Both the position numbers and the translations under genes were made by a program. A DNA stretch of 64,000 bases from Rhizocola hellebori (GTDB lineage Bacteria > Actinomycetota > Actinomycetes > Mycobacteriales > Micromonosporaceae). The notes under the pieces are model-generated. The model ran no database searches and had not been told where the DNA came from. It was given only the letters and a program-made list of their open reading frames with translations. Positions 8,661-18,800 of the stretch are shown piece by piece. The DNA lies in NCBI RefSeq assembly GCF_016862955.1, contig NZ_BONY01000042.1, positions 20,724 through 84,723 of the forward strand, in the 5' to 3' direction. Within the stretch, counting starts at the first letter, position 1. Each line of letters starts with the position of its first letter.

Positions 8661-9967
8661 ATGACCCGCAGTGTGCCGGCAGCACCGCGGCGCGCTGGCG
8701 CACTGGCCACCGCCGTATTGGCCACGTGCCTAACGGTATTCATCGCGCCCGGCACCGCCGGCGCTACGGCGGGAGCGCCCGGCAACGCACGTGCCATAGC
8801 GCCCGCCGCTGCCGGTGCTTCGGCCGGAATGCCCGGCACCGCCGGCGCCGTCACGCCCAGGGGTGTCGCTGAGGCTGTTGCGTGTCCGAGGCCGGCGGTG
8901 GCGCCGGTGCAGGGCGTGCCGCGGTTGACGCCGCCGCCGGAGAGCCCTGGCGCGCGCCTGGTCGGCGGGGACCAGCTCGCCACCTCGGGCCTGGCCATCC
9001 CGTCGTCCGCGCCGCTGCCTCCGGCGGTGACCGCCACCTCGTGGGTCGTGGCAGATCTCGACTCCGGTGCGGTTGTCGGCGCGTGCGGCGCGCACGAGTA
9101 CGCCACCCCGGCCAGCGTGCAGAAGCTTCTGCTCGCGGCCACCATGCTGGGCAGGCTCGACCCGCAGCAAATCGTCACGGTCAACGACGCCGATATGCAA
9201 TACGAGCCGGGCAGTTCGTCCGCCGGGCTGGTGGAGGGCGGTCAGTACACGGTGGAGACGCTGTGGCTGGGGCTGCTGCTCGTGTCGGGCAACGACGCGG
9301 CCAACGTGCTGGCTCGGCTGGGCGGTGGCGCGGCCGGTGCGGAGGGCGGGGTACAGGAGATGAATGCCCAAGCCAAAAAGCTGGGCGCATTCCAGACCCA
9401 CGCCGTGACGCCGTCCGGTCTCGATGCGCCCGGCCAGTTCACCACCGCTTACGACCTGGCCCTGATCGCCCGCGCCTGCTTCGCCGATGCCGCCTTCCGC
9501 AGATACGCGCTGACCAAACAGGCGCAGATTCCGGCTCAGCCGCTCAAACAGCGGGAAGGTTTCCAGATCCAGAACCAGAACTCGCTTATCGAGCAATACC
9601 CGGGCGCGCTGGGCGGCAAGACCGGCTACACCGACCTGTCCCGCCACACCTATGTGGGAGCGGCCGAACGCAACGGCCGCCGCCTGGTCGTCACCCTGCT
9701 CGGGGCCGAACACGCGCCGCAGCTGGGCTGGGAGCAGGGCGCCGCCCTGCTCGACTGGGGCTTCGCCCAACCCGCCACCGCCTCGGTCGGCCGCCTGGTC
9801 GATCCGGCCGAGTTCGTGGTGGCGCCTTCGCCCTCCCCGGTCGATCCCGCCATGCCCTCGGCGGCCGAGGCCCACGCCCGCAAGACGGCACCGCCCGCCA
9901 TCGCCCTCGGCGCCGCGGCGGCCTGCGTGGTGCTCGCCACCGCCCTGCGCCGCCGACGCCGCCGCTC

Positions 9968-9971
<4 letters not shown>
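8661..9971 (+). CDS. D-alanyl-D-alanine carboxypeptidase (penicillin-binding protein, S11 family)
   Basis: 436 aa from the ATG at 8661. An N-terminal signal sequence is followed by an Ala/Gly/Pro-rich low-complexity stretch to about residue 110. The serine peptidase domain carries the three S11 motifs: SVQK at 152-155 (nucleophile and Lys), SGN at 209-211 and KTG at 320-322. A C-terminal hydrophobic helix followed by an Arg-rich tail (RRRRRRS) anchors it in the membrane with the catalytic domain outside. It trims the terminal D-Ala from peptidoglycan stem peptides. The stop codon overlaps, on the other strand, the end of a duplicated fragment of the convergent aldo/keto reductase gene. Confidence 0.92.
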
Positions 9972-11100
<1,129 letters not shown>

Positions 11101-11134
11101 TGTCGATCACCTCTCCAACCCCCGGGAGGTTCTC

Positions 11135-13243
11135 ATGAGATTTCGGCAGGCATTGACGGCATTCGGCTCCACCGCGCTGACTGTCATCCTCTCCATCGCC
11201 GCCGGCGGCTCGGCCAACGCGGCCGTCGATCCCCAGCAGGTGCAAGGTTTGCGGGTCACCCCGGGCGAAGGGTTCGCCACCTTGGCCTGGACACCCGTGG
11301 CCGGGGCCACCGACTACCAGATCGAGCGCGCGCCGGTGGATGCGGCCGACACCGCCACCGGACCAGCGGTGATCACCGGTGTGTGGCGGCCCAACCGTCA
11401 GGTTCACCAAGACCGGCCCACCTTCGCCGACGCCGGCTTCAATCCGGGTGACCGGTTGCGGTGGCGGGTGCGGGCCCGGCTCGGGTCCGTGGAAGAACCC
11501 TTTTCCGAGGCCGTCTTCGCCACCACTGCGGCGCCGTGGGGCGACCCGGGCGTGCCGGGCGAAAGCCTTCGTACCCAATGGGAAATGACCCAAGCGGCCG
11601 AGTTCACCAGCGACACCAGCGAATACGCCTACACCGCCGCGATCGATGAGCTTAGCGATCGGGTGCGGGTCGTCGAAATCGGACGCACCGTGCTGGGCCG
11701 GCCGATCAACATGTTTGTCATCGGGTACCCAGCACCGCCGAGCACGGCGGCCGCCGTCGCCGCGACCTTCCCGCTGGCCATCAACTGCAACGTGCACGGC
11801 AACGAACCCGGCAACCGGGAGAGCTGCCTGATCCTGGCGCGCCGGCTCGCTTTCGCCGGCGACGCCAGAACGATCGACCTGCTGAGCCACACCACGATGC
11901 TCATTGTCCCGTCCATCAACGGCGACGGCCGCGCGGCCAACACCCGCGGCAACTCCACCGGCCAGGATCTCAACCGCGACTACTCGCTGATCCGTCAGCC
12001 GGAAACCTTTGCCTACGTGGCGATGCTGCGCGACTACCGGCCGGTGGCAAGCTTCGACGGGCACGAGTTCGGCAACAGCAGCGCCGGTGATCTGCCGACG
12101 CTGCCGCCACGCCACCAGAACGTGGCCCAGTCCATATTCGACCAATCCCAGGACATGATCATCAATCGCCTGTATGAGCGCGGCGCCGCCGACGGCTGGT
12201 GGCCCTGCCCCTACGGCTGCGCCAACGGCGGAAACGTGGGGCTGAGCGAGGAGACGATTCTGCGCAACACCCTGGGCCTGAAGAATGTCACCAACTCGCT
12301 GCTGGAGCTGCGCGCTGCGGGCGGCCCCACCCGTCCCGACGAGGGCGCGGCGGCCAACAACCGGCGGCGCAAGACTTACTCGTCGCTGTGGACGTTCAAC
12401 GAATTCCTCGACTATCACCGCGCCAGCCTGGCCGCCATCAGGCTGTCGCGTACGGCGGCGGTCGGTTTCCAGGTCGCCAACACCGGCCGGATCGTGTTCC
12501 GCGGTTCCCGGCCGATCCCGGCTTTCCCGGCCCCCCATCCCGGGGAAAGCCCGCCACCGCTTGACGCCCCGGCTCAGGACGCGATCCTCGACGATCCGCC
12601 GTGCGCCTATAAGCTCACCCAGGAGCAGTATCTCGGGGTACGAAGCGACGGCCCGGCCGGCATGGTCACCACCGCGGCGCAGCGCATCGCCGCGCACGGC
12701 TGGAAGGTGATCGCCGTATCCGATGGATACGTGATCCCGCTGGCGCAGCCGGAGCGCGGCCTGATCCCATTGCTGCTCGACGCCCAAGCCACCGAGGAAC
12801 TCGTTGGCGCGCAACGGATCCTGCCCACCCTGACCGGCCGGCACAACGGCCCGCTCACCATCTCCTCGGGCATCGCGTGCCTGGCCGGCGCGACCGTGAG
12901 CGGCCCGGTCACGGTGGCGGCCGGGGCCACCCTGATCGCCACCGGATCCACGTTCTCCGGCCCGGTCACCGCGACCGGGGCAGCGGGCGTCTTCATGGCC
13001 GCCAGCACCGTTCGCGGCCCGCTGCGCCTCTCCGGCACCACCCAGGCCGTGCTTATTGCGGCCGCCACGGTCAGCGGCGAGGTGCAGCTGACCGACAACA
13101 GCACCGTCAGCGGCGCGGCAATCGTCGCCGGCAACACGGTCAGCGGCCCGCTGCGGTGCAGCGGCAACTCCCCCGCCCCGGTCAACCTCGAGATCGCCAA
13201 CGCGGTGAGCGGCCCGAAGAACGGCCAGTGCGCCGCATTGTGA
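11135..13243 (+). CDS. secreted M14 zinc carboxypeptidase with FN3 and C-terminal repeat domain
   Basis: 702 aa from the ATG at 11135, with GGGAGG at 11124-11129. The signal peptide ends near SANAA (residue 30). Residues ~36-132 look like a fibronectin type III domain. The M14 domain follows: H221 and E224 in NVHGNEPG are the first zinc ligands, NTRGNS and LNRDYS carry substrate-binding residues, H310 in FDGHEFG is the third zinc ligand, and LLELRAAGG supplies the likely catalytic Glu. From about residue 580 a run of repeats built on SGPVTV/SGPLRL suggests a beta-solenoid. It acts outside the cell on proteins or cell-wall peptides. Confidence 0.9.
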   Translation: MRFRQALTAFGSTALTVILSIAAGGSANAAVDPQQVQGLRVTPGEGFATLAWTPVAGATDYQIERAPVDAADTATGPAVITGVWRPNRQVHQDRPTFADAGFNPGDRLRWRVRARLGSVEEPFSEAVFATTAAPWGDPGVPGESLRTQWEMTQAAEFTSDTSEYAYTAAIDELSDRVRVVEIGRTVLGRPINMFVIGYPAPPSTAAAVAATFPLAINCNVHGNEPGNRESCLILARRLAFAGDARTIDLLSHTTMLIVPSINGDGRAANTRGNSTGQDLNRDYSLIRQPETFAYVAMLRDYRPVASFDGHEFGNSSAGDLPTLPPRHQNVAQSIFDQSQDMIINRLYERGAADGWWPCPYGCANGGNVGLSEETILRNTLGLKNVTNSLLELRAAGGPTRPDEGAAANNRRRKTYSSLWTFNEFLDYHRASLAAIRLSRTAAVGFQVANTGRIVFRGSRPIPAFPAPHPGESPPPLDAPAQDAILDDPPCAYKLTQEQYLGVRSDGPAGMVTTAAQRIAAHGWKVIAVSDGYVIPLAQPERGLIPLLLDAQATEELVGAQRILPTLTGRHNGPLTISSGIACLAGATVSGPVTVAAGATLIATGSTFSGPVTATGAAGVFMAASTVRGPLRLSGTTQAVLIAAATVSGEVQLTDNSTVSGAAIVAGNTVSGPLRCSGNSPAPVNLEIANAVSGPKNGQCAAL

Positions 13244-13250
13244 CACCCAA

Positions 13251-13279
13251 GGCGGCGGCCGGGATTCCCGGCCGCCGCC
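13251..13279. terminator. GC-rich hairpin after the M14 peptidase
   Basis: A perfect 13-bp stem (GGCGGCGGCCGGG pairing with CCCGGCCGCCGCC) around an ATT loop lies 7 bases after the peptidase stop. There is no T-tract, as is common in high-GC actinomycetes. It probably serves both convergent genes. Confidence 0.6.
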
Positions 13280-13330
13280 TGCGCTAAGGGGTTGAGCGGG
13301 CGGCGCCTGCGCTAAGGGTTGAGCGGGCGG
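13276..13330. repeat. tandem duplication of the 3' end of the methyltransferase fusion gene
   Basis: Two direct copies of 28 and 27 bases (13276-13303 and 13304-13330) share CGCCTGCGCTAAGGG and differ by one G. The right copy contains the last codons and stop of the minus-strand gene; the left copy lies just beyond it and touches the hairpin. Confidence 0.85.
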
Positions 13331-14817
13331 CGGGCGATCAGCAGGATGTGGGTCGCCGGCCAGGGCAGTGGGGTGCCGTCGAGGCCGGTCAGGCTGGCCA
13401 CCGGCGCCAGCCGGTGGTCGACGATCCAATCGTTGCGGCTGGTCCCGGAGGCGGCGTCGAGCTCGAAACCTACCTCGGTGAGCAGAGCGCGCCAGTCGGC
13501 TTGGGCCATGCCGCAGAACTGTTCCTGGGTTTCCGACATCCAGTTGTTGGTGTAGTCCTTGCGGGTCAAGAAGTCCATCGCGTCGCCCAGACTCAGCTCG
13601 ATCGCCTCCTGGCCCACCGGGGAATGGTCGAAGGCGAAGCGGTAGTCGACGGTGAACTGGTCGAAGCGGGCACGCGTCGACAGCCCGTCCAGATAGGCGG
13701 CAACCCCGGTGCTCGGCAGCTCGGCCAGGTCGCGGCGTGGGCGCTGCGGGTTGTCGCCGTCGCCGCGTTCCAGGTGCAGCAGCACCCGTCTGTCCCGCTC
13801 GTCCGGACCGCAGACATCGCTGTTGATCCAGACGCCGCCGGGCGCAGTGTGATCGAAGATGGCCTGGGCGAAGGCGCGCACCGACTTTCCTTGCTCGCCA
13901 TAGGACCAGATCTCATGGGTCAGCGCGAAGGTCAGCGTCGTGTCGACCGACCGCGGCGGCAACACCGCGCCGCCGAGCACGTTGCGGTGGTAGAAGAACA
14001 CGTTGGGGTTGCTGAAAACACCCTGCGACAGCTTGTGCACGCACTCCTCGTAGAGGTGGCGTGCCACCTCGATGCCGATCAGGTCGCTTTCCCGCAACGC
14101 CGGCTCCCGGTCGGCCAGCTCCAGCACCGCGCCCGCGCCACAGCCGATGTCCACCACCCTGCCCGGCCGCACGTAGTCGCGCACGGCGGTCCATTTGCGC
14201 GTGGCTGCGGCGGCGAAGGCTTCGACATAGATGCGGTAGTTGCGGGTTGCGGTGAGACCGCCCTCGTCGCCCACCACCGGATCGTTGACGGCAGCGTGGA
14301 TCTGCTCGACGAGCCGATATCTGTCGAAGACATCCACCGTCGCCGGATGCGCCAGCTCCCGCCACCGATCGTCGCCGGCGGCCAGTCGCAGCAACACCTC
14401 CCAGGGGCGCTGCGGCGAGGGGTCGAGCGACGCCTCCATGGTCGCGATCTGAAAACCCAGTCGCTCGTAGAGGGCGGCCACCTCCGGCGTGGAACAGGCC
14501 ACCATCGTGTTGTCGGGAGTCAGCTCTGTACCAGTCGTCACAGCAATGTTCTTGATTGTCACCTCGGCGAACCGGTCGGTCGGCGCCACATCGAAGACCG
14601 GCACCACCAGCGAACGCAACCCGGACAGCACGCTGAACCGCTCGATAGCCGCCTCCCGGCGGTTGTACGGCACCGGATTGCGCCGGGTGTTGGCGTGATT
14701 CGCCGACGTCACCGCCCACACCATGGTGGCGGACTGCGAACCGGCCAGGGCGCTGAGGTATTCGGCCTGGAACCGGGTGAGCACGTGATGACGGCCGGGA
14801 ATCAGCACGAACCGCAT
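13312..14817 (-). CDS. fusion of nucleotidyltransferase-like domain and SAM-dependent methyltransferase
   Basis: 501 aa, ATG one base after the flavin reductase stop. Residues 1-~145 resemble an NMN-adenylyltransferase-type fold. The start is LIPGRHHVLTRFQAEYL, where GRFxPxHxGH would be expected, then VWAVTSANHANTRRNPVPYN and RREAAIERF like the substrate loop of NMNATs. The HxGH signature is degenerate (LTRF), so catalysis is doubtful. Residues ~200-500 form a class I methyltransferase with motif I VVDIGCGAGAVLEL near 221-234 and an acidic motif II region (LIGIEVARH). No substrate can be named. It is the last gene of the luciferase-like monooxygenase/MarR/flavin reductase operon. Confidence 0.75.
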   Translation of the reverse strand: MRFVLIPGRHHVLTRFQAEYLSALAGSQSATMVWAVTSANHANTRRNPVPYNRREAAIERFSVLSGLRSLVVPVFDVAPTDRFAEVTIKNIAVTTGTELTPDNTMVACSTPEVAALYERLGFQIATMEASLDPSPQRPWEVLLRLAAGDDRWRELAHPATVDVFDRYRLVEQIHAAVNDPVVGDEGGLTATRNYRIYVEAFAAAATRKWTAVRDYVRPGRVVDIGCGAGAVLELADREPALRESDLIGIEVARHLYEECVHKLSQGVFSNPNVFFYHRNVLGGAVLPPRSVDTTLTFALTHEIWSYGEQGKSVRAFAQAIFDHTAPGGVWINSDVCGPDERDRRVLLHLERGDGDNPQRPRRDLAELPSTGVAAYLDGLSTRARFDQFTVDYRFAFDHSPVGQEAIELSLGDAMDFLTRKDYTNNWMSETQEQFCGMAQADWRALLTEVGFELDAASGTSRNDWIVDHRLAPVASLTGLDGTPLPWPATHILLIARRPLNP

Positions 14818-14818
14818 C

Positions 14819-15502
14819 TCAGGTGGCCGATCCGCCGGCGGCCAGGCGCATCAGGTCGGAGCCGAAGTCTACGTCCAGCGCGGTTTCCCCGTCGCTCGCG
14901 AACTCGTGCCGATAGCTTTGCCAGGACTCGTTGCGGATCTGCTCGGCGAAGCCGCTCTCCATGAGCAGCAACAGCTCGAGCGCCGCCCGGTCGATGCGTT
15001 TGTTCAGCGCCGGGTCGCTCCAGTCCTCGGGCGCGGCGAAAAGCGATGTCGGCGCGACGACCGAGCGCAGGTAACCGAACAGCGAGCGCATCTGCTCGTC
15101 GACGACGAGGGCGTGCCGCGCCGTCCCTGCGGTGGCCGCGAGCACGACCGGCTTGGCGATAAGCAGATCGTCCTCCAGGGTCTGGAAGAACGAGGTGAAC
15201 AACCCGCTCGCGCCGGCCTTGTAGACCGGTGTCCCGGCCACGAGGCCATCGGCTTTGCCCAGGGCCGCAACGGCTTCCTGCAGCTTGGGCCCGGCCAGCG
15301 AGGTGACGAGGGCGGTGGTGATCTCGGTGGCGAGCTCACGCAACCCGATGAAGTGGGTCTGCACCTCGTTGCCGCGCCGCTGCGCCAGCTCGGTGACGCG
15401 CTGGGCCGTTCGCTGCGCCAGCAGTTTGGTCGACGACGGCTCGCTGGTTCCGGCGGTGACGACCACGAGGGTGAAGGTCCGCTTTTCGGCGGTGAGATTC
15501 AT
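14819..15502 (-). CDS. NADPH-dependent FMN reductase, CE1759 family
   Basis: 227 aa flavodoxin-like reductase. TFTLVVVTAGTSEPSSTKLL is the N-terminal phosphate-binding strand and loop, and GTPVYKAGASGLFTSFFQTL is the conserved FMN-binding segment. It starts inside the MarR stop region (overlap 15499-15502). CE1759-type reductases are regularly encoded with CE1758-type luciferase-like monooxygenases, and this arrangement is present here. It supplies reduced FMN to the partner monooxygenase. The C-terminal ~40 residues are family-specific. Confidence 0.9.
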   Translation of the reverse strand: MNLTAEKRTFTLVVVTAGTSEPSSTKLLAQRTAQRVTELAQRRGNEVQTHFIGLRELATEITTALVTSLAGPKLQEAVAALGKADGLVAGTPVYKAGASGLFTSFFQTLEDDLLIAKPVVLAATAGTARHALVVDEQMRSLFGYLRSVVAPTSLFAAPEDWSDPALNKRIDRAALELLLLMESGFAEQIRNESWQSYRHEFASDGETALDVDFGSDLMRLAAGGSAT

Positions 15503-15963
15503 GGGCCTGATACTTCCTTGTCCTGCGCCGGCCGACGGGCCAGTTTCCCACAGATGATGGCCAGCTGGTGCAGCTCGGCCGGATCCAGCTCAGCGGTGAT
15601 GGCGCGGGCGACCGAGCGGGCATGCTGACGCCCGATCTGGCGCTGCTTTTCCCGCCCCGACTCGGTGAGCACCAGGTGGACACCTCGGCCGTCGGCCGGG
15701 TCGCCGAGGCGGCGCAGCAACCCTCTTTCCACGAGCCGGTCCACCAGCCGTGACAGGGCAGGCTGGCTCAGCAGGACACGGCGGTGAAGCTCGCCTATGC
15801 GCACCGGCTGGGCGTTTTTGGCAAGGGTGTACAGCACGTCGTACTCGCGCATGGACAGATCGTGCCAGGTGTCCTCGGCGGCGAACTGCTTGACGAGCCG
15901 GGCGTGGGCGGACAGCAGAGCCTCCCACGCCTCGTTGGCCAGCCGGGTTCCGCCGGTTTTCAC
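15499..15963 (-). CDS. MarR family transcriptional regulator
   Basis: 154 aa, GTG start overlapping the monooxygenase stop (GTGA). The winged helix is seen in MREYDVLYTLAKNA, then IGELHRRVLLSQPALSRLVD (recognition helix), the wing GDPADGRGVHLVLTESG and a C-terminal dimerisation helix. As the second gene of the flavin operon it probably autoregulates that operon in response to a small phenolic or oxidised ligand. The ligand is not predictable. Confidence 0.92.
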   Translation of the reverse strand: MKTGGTRLANEAWEALLSAHARLVKQFAAEDTWHDLSMREYDVLYTLAKNAQPVRIGELHRRVLLSQPALSRLVDRLVERGLLRRLGDPADGRGVHLVLTESGREKQRQIGRQHARSVARAITAELDPAELHQLAIICGKLARRPAQDKEVSGP

Positions 15964-17147
15964 GGGCTTGGGTAGCGGGCTTGCAGCGCCGGGTCGCTGT
16001 CCTGGTAAGGCGACGAGCCGGTCACGTTGTCGCCCCGGTTGGCGTTGGGCCGGGGCTGGCGTGGCGGCTGGTCGCCGTACTTCGCCTCGACCAGGCTGGC
16101 GTGGGTGGGCGCCGCGGCCGCCTCGGGGTCGCGTTTGGCGGCCAGCTCCTTGCGCAGGGTCGGCACCACCTCTTCGCCAAGCAGGTCAAGCTGGTTGAGC
16201 ACGGTCTTCAGCGGCAGGCCGGCGTGGTCGATCAGGAACAGCTGGCGCTGGTAGTCGCCGAAGTGTTCGCGGAAGGTCAGCGTCTTGTCGATGACCTCCT
16301 GCGGGCTTCCCACCGACAGCGGCGTGGACTCCATGAAGTCCTCCATCGCCGGGCCGTTGCCGTAGACCGGGGCCTCATTGAAGTAGGGCCGGAACTCCGC
16401 GATGGCGTCCTGGGACCGCTTGGCGATGTAGGCCTGCCCGCCGAGCCCGACGATGGCCTGTTTCTCCGTGCCGTGGCCGTGGTGGGCGTAGCGCTGGCGA
16501 TAGAACCGGATCAGCCGCATGAAGTGTTCCTTCGGCCAGAAGATGTGATTGGCGAAGAAACCGTCGCCGTAGTAGGCGGCCTGTTCGGCGATCTCGGGGG
16601 TACGGATCGAGCCGTGCCACACGAACGGAGGCACACAGTCCAGCGGCCGCGGCACCGCGGTGAAGCCCTGTAAAGGAGTGCGGAATTTGCCCTCCCAGTC
16701 CACCACGTCGTCGCGCCACAACCTGTGCAGCAGGTTGTAATTTTCCAGCGCCAGCGGCAGGCCCTGGCGGATGTCCTGGCCGAACCACGGGTAGACCGGC
16801 GCGGTGTTGCCCCGGCCCAGCATCAGGTCCACCCGGCCCTGCGAGAGGTGCTGCAGCATCGCGTATTCCTCGGCGATGCGCACCGGGTCGTTGGTGGTGA
16901 TCAGCGTGGTCGCGGTGCTGAGGATTAACCTCTTGGTTCTCGCCGCGATGAACGCCAGCAGCGTCGTCGGTGAGGACGAGAAGAACGGAGGGTTGTGGTG
17001 CTCACCGATGGCGAACACGTCCAGTCCTACCTCTTCGGCCTTCTGGGCGATCTGCACCACCGCGTCTATGCGCTCCGCCTCGCTCGGAGTCTGGCCCGAG
17101 ACCGGGTCACGGGTGATGTCGCTGACCGAAAACACGCCGAATTGCAT
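15960..17147 (-). CDS. LLM-class flavin-dependent oxidoreductase, CE1758 family
   Basis: 395 aa from the ATG at 17147, which has GAAGAGG six bases upstream. An ATG six codons earlier lacks such a site. It begins MQFGVFSVSDITRDP, the CE1758 family signature, and has the bacterial luciferase TIM-barrel fold: FAIGEHHNPPFF, STATTLITTNDPVRIAEEY, GRVDLMLGRGN. The reduced-FMN-dependent monooxygenase substrate is unknown. The C-terminal ~50 residues are Pro/Ala-rich and likely disordered. It is the first gene of a four-gene operon with its regulator, its flavin reductase and the methyltransferase fusion. Confidence 0.92.
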   Translation of the reverse strand: MQFGVFSVSDITRDPVSGQTPSEAERIDAVVQIAQKAEEVGLDVFAIGEHHNPPFFSSSPTTLLAFIAARTKRLILSTATTLITTNDPVRIAEEYAMLQHLSQGRVDLMLGRGNTAPVYPWFGQDIRQGLPLALENYNLLHRLWRDDVVDWEGKFRTPLQGFTAVPRPLDCVPPFVWHGSIRTPEIAEQAAYYGDGFFANHIFWPKEHFMRLIRFYRQRYAHHGHGTEKQAIVGLGGQAYIAKRSQDAIAEFRPYFNEAPVYGNGPAMEDFMESTPLSVGSPQEVIDKTLTFREHFGDYQRQLFLIDHAGLPLKTVLNQLDLLGEEVVPTLRKELAAKRDPEAAAAPTHASLVEAKYGDQPPRQPRPNANRGDNVTGSSPYQDSDPALQARYPSP

Positions 17148-17273
17148 GCCAAGCCTCTTCCACACCGGTCAAAGTTCATGCGTTTGCATAGAAACCTAAC
17201 CGATGGGGCGGCCGCCCTATTCCGCGGCGGACAGCTCTTGCTTCCGCGTCCCCGCCGCCCGTATGTTACAGCT

Positions 17274-17296
17274 AGTCCGTAGAACGGTCCATAAAG
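17274..17296. promoter_or_regulatory. imperfect palindrome upstream of aldehyde dehydrogenase (candidate operator)
   Basis: TAGTCCGTAGAACGGTCCA at 17274-17292 is an imperfect inverted repeat (TAGTCCGT / ACGGTCCA, six of eight matching) about 35 bases before the start. The segment GAACGGTCCATAAAG at 17282-17296 matches a segment in front of the QuiC-like gene (23472-23486) at 11 of 15 bases. Confidence 0.4.
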
Positions 17297-17327
17297 TCCA
17301 CAGAGCGGTTCATACCAGGGGATAGAG

Positions 17328-18800
17328 ATGTATAAAAGCTCCCAAGCCAGCTGCCTGATCGCCGGCAAGTGGATCGCGGACGGGCCGCAGGCCACCCGGG
17401 TAGGTCCGTGGGTACGCGAGGTGGTGAGCAGCGCCCGCCAGGCCGACCTGGAAGACGTCCGCATCGCGTGCGACTACGCGCGCGTGGCCGCGAAAGCCGT
17501 GGGCCGCATCGCGCCGGCCGGGCGGGCCGTGGTGCTGGAACGCGCAGCCGTGCTGGCGCTGGCCCGGCGCGAAGAGCTCGCCCGGCTGCTGGCACTGGAG
17601 CTCGGCAAGCCGCTCAAAGACGGTCTCGGCGAGATCGATCGCGTGGCCGACACGTTCCGCGTCGCCGCCGCCGAGGCCAGGCAGATCAACGGTGAGGTGC
17701 TGCCGGTGGCGGGCTGGGCGCGCGGCGTGGGCAACACCGCCTTCACCTATCGCGCGCCGGCCGGGGTGGCGCTGGCCATCACGCCCTTCAACGCGCCCGC
17801 GAACCTGCTCGCCCACAAGCTCGCCGCGTCGTTCGCGGCCGGAAACACCACCATCGTCAAGCCACCGCCACAGGCGCCGGCCGCTTCCACCGCGCTGGTC
17901 GAGCTCATGCTGGAGGCGGGCCTGCCGGTCGAGGCCGTCCAGGTGCTCCACGGCGGTGCCGACGTCGGCGCGAAGCTTTGCGCCGCACCCGAAGTCGCCG
18001 TGATCAGCTTTACCGGCAGCGTGGCCACCGGCGCGGCGGTGGCCCGCGCCGCGGGCGCCAAGCGGCTGGTGCTGGAGCTGGGCGGCAACGCGGCCACGCT
18101 GGTCTGCGAGGACGCCGATATCGGTTACGCGGCAAGGGTTTGCGCGCGTACAGGGTACAGCAACTCGGGCCAGAGCTGTATCTCGGTGCAGCGGGTTTAC
18201 GTGCAGCGCTCGCGCTACGACGAGTTCGTCGAGGCTTTCACCCGTGAGGTGAAGCTGCTCGTTGTCGGCGACCCGCTCGACCCGGCCACCGACATCGGGT
18301 CGATGGTGGACGACGACGCCGCTGAGCGGGTCGTGCGGTGGACCGCGCAGGCTCAGGCCGCCGGGGCCACCGTCACCACCGGCGGCCGCCGCGACGGCGC
18401 CACTGTGCTGCCGATCGTCATCGCCGACCCGCCCGCCGACGCCGCGGTGGTGACCGAGGAAGTCTTCGGCGCGCTGGTCAGCGTCTCGCCCTACGACGAC
18501 TTCGACGACGCGATCGCCATGTGCAACCAGAGCCGGTACGGGCTGCAGGCCGGCCTGTTCACCCACGACATCCGCCGCATCGTGGCCGCCTGGCGCGACC
18601 TGGAGGTCGGCGGCCTGGTCGTCGGGGGCTCATCGAACTTCCGGCTCGACCACGTCCCCTTCGGCGGGGTCAAGGAATCCGGCTTCGGCCGCGAGTCGCC
18701 CCGCTACATGATCGAGGACTATACGACCGTGAAAACCCTTATGCTGCGCGACATCTCGTTGTGGGGCTCAATGCCGGAGAACCTGAAGGGACAGCAATGA
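17328..18800 (+). CDS. NAD(P)-dependent aldehyde dehydrogenase
   Basis: 490 aa, ATG at 17328. It has the ALDH fold with AITPFNAPANLLAHKLA (cofactor-binding strand), FTGSVATG, the general-base Glu in LELGGNAATLV and the catalytic Cys in NSGQSCISVQR, followed by EEVFGALVSV and FGGVKESGFGRE. It oxidises an aldehyde to its acid in the cytosol; GQSC and the closing motif resemble lactaldehyde/succinate-semialdehyde-type enzymes. The ThDP enzyme gene overlaps its stop by ATGA, so an aldehyde produced by decarboxylation is an attractive but unproven substrate. Confidence 0.93.
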   Translation: MYKSSQASCLIAGKWIADGPQATRVGPWVREVVSSARQADLEDVRIACDYARVAAKAVGRIAPAGRAVVLERAAVLALARREELARLLALELGKPLKDGLGEIDRVADTFRVAAAEARQINGEVLPVAGWARGVGNTAFTYRAPAGVALAITPFNAPANLLAHKLAASFAAGNTTIVKPPPQAPAASTALVELMLEAGLPVEAVQVLHGGADVGAKLCAAPEVAVISFTGSVATGAAVARAAGAKRLVLELGGNAATLVCEDADIGYAARVCARTGYSNSGQSCISVQRVYVQRSRYDEFVEAFTREVKLLVVGDPLDPATDIGSMVDDDAAERVVRWTAQAQAAGATVTTGGRRDGATVLPIVIADPPADAAVVTEEVFGALVSVSPYDDFDDAIAMCNQSRYGLQAGLFTHDIRRIVAAWRDLEVGGLVVGGSSNFRLDHVPFGGVKESGFGRESPRYMIEDYTTVKTLMLRDISLWGSMPENLKGQQ

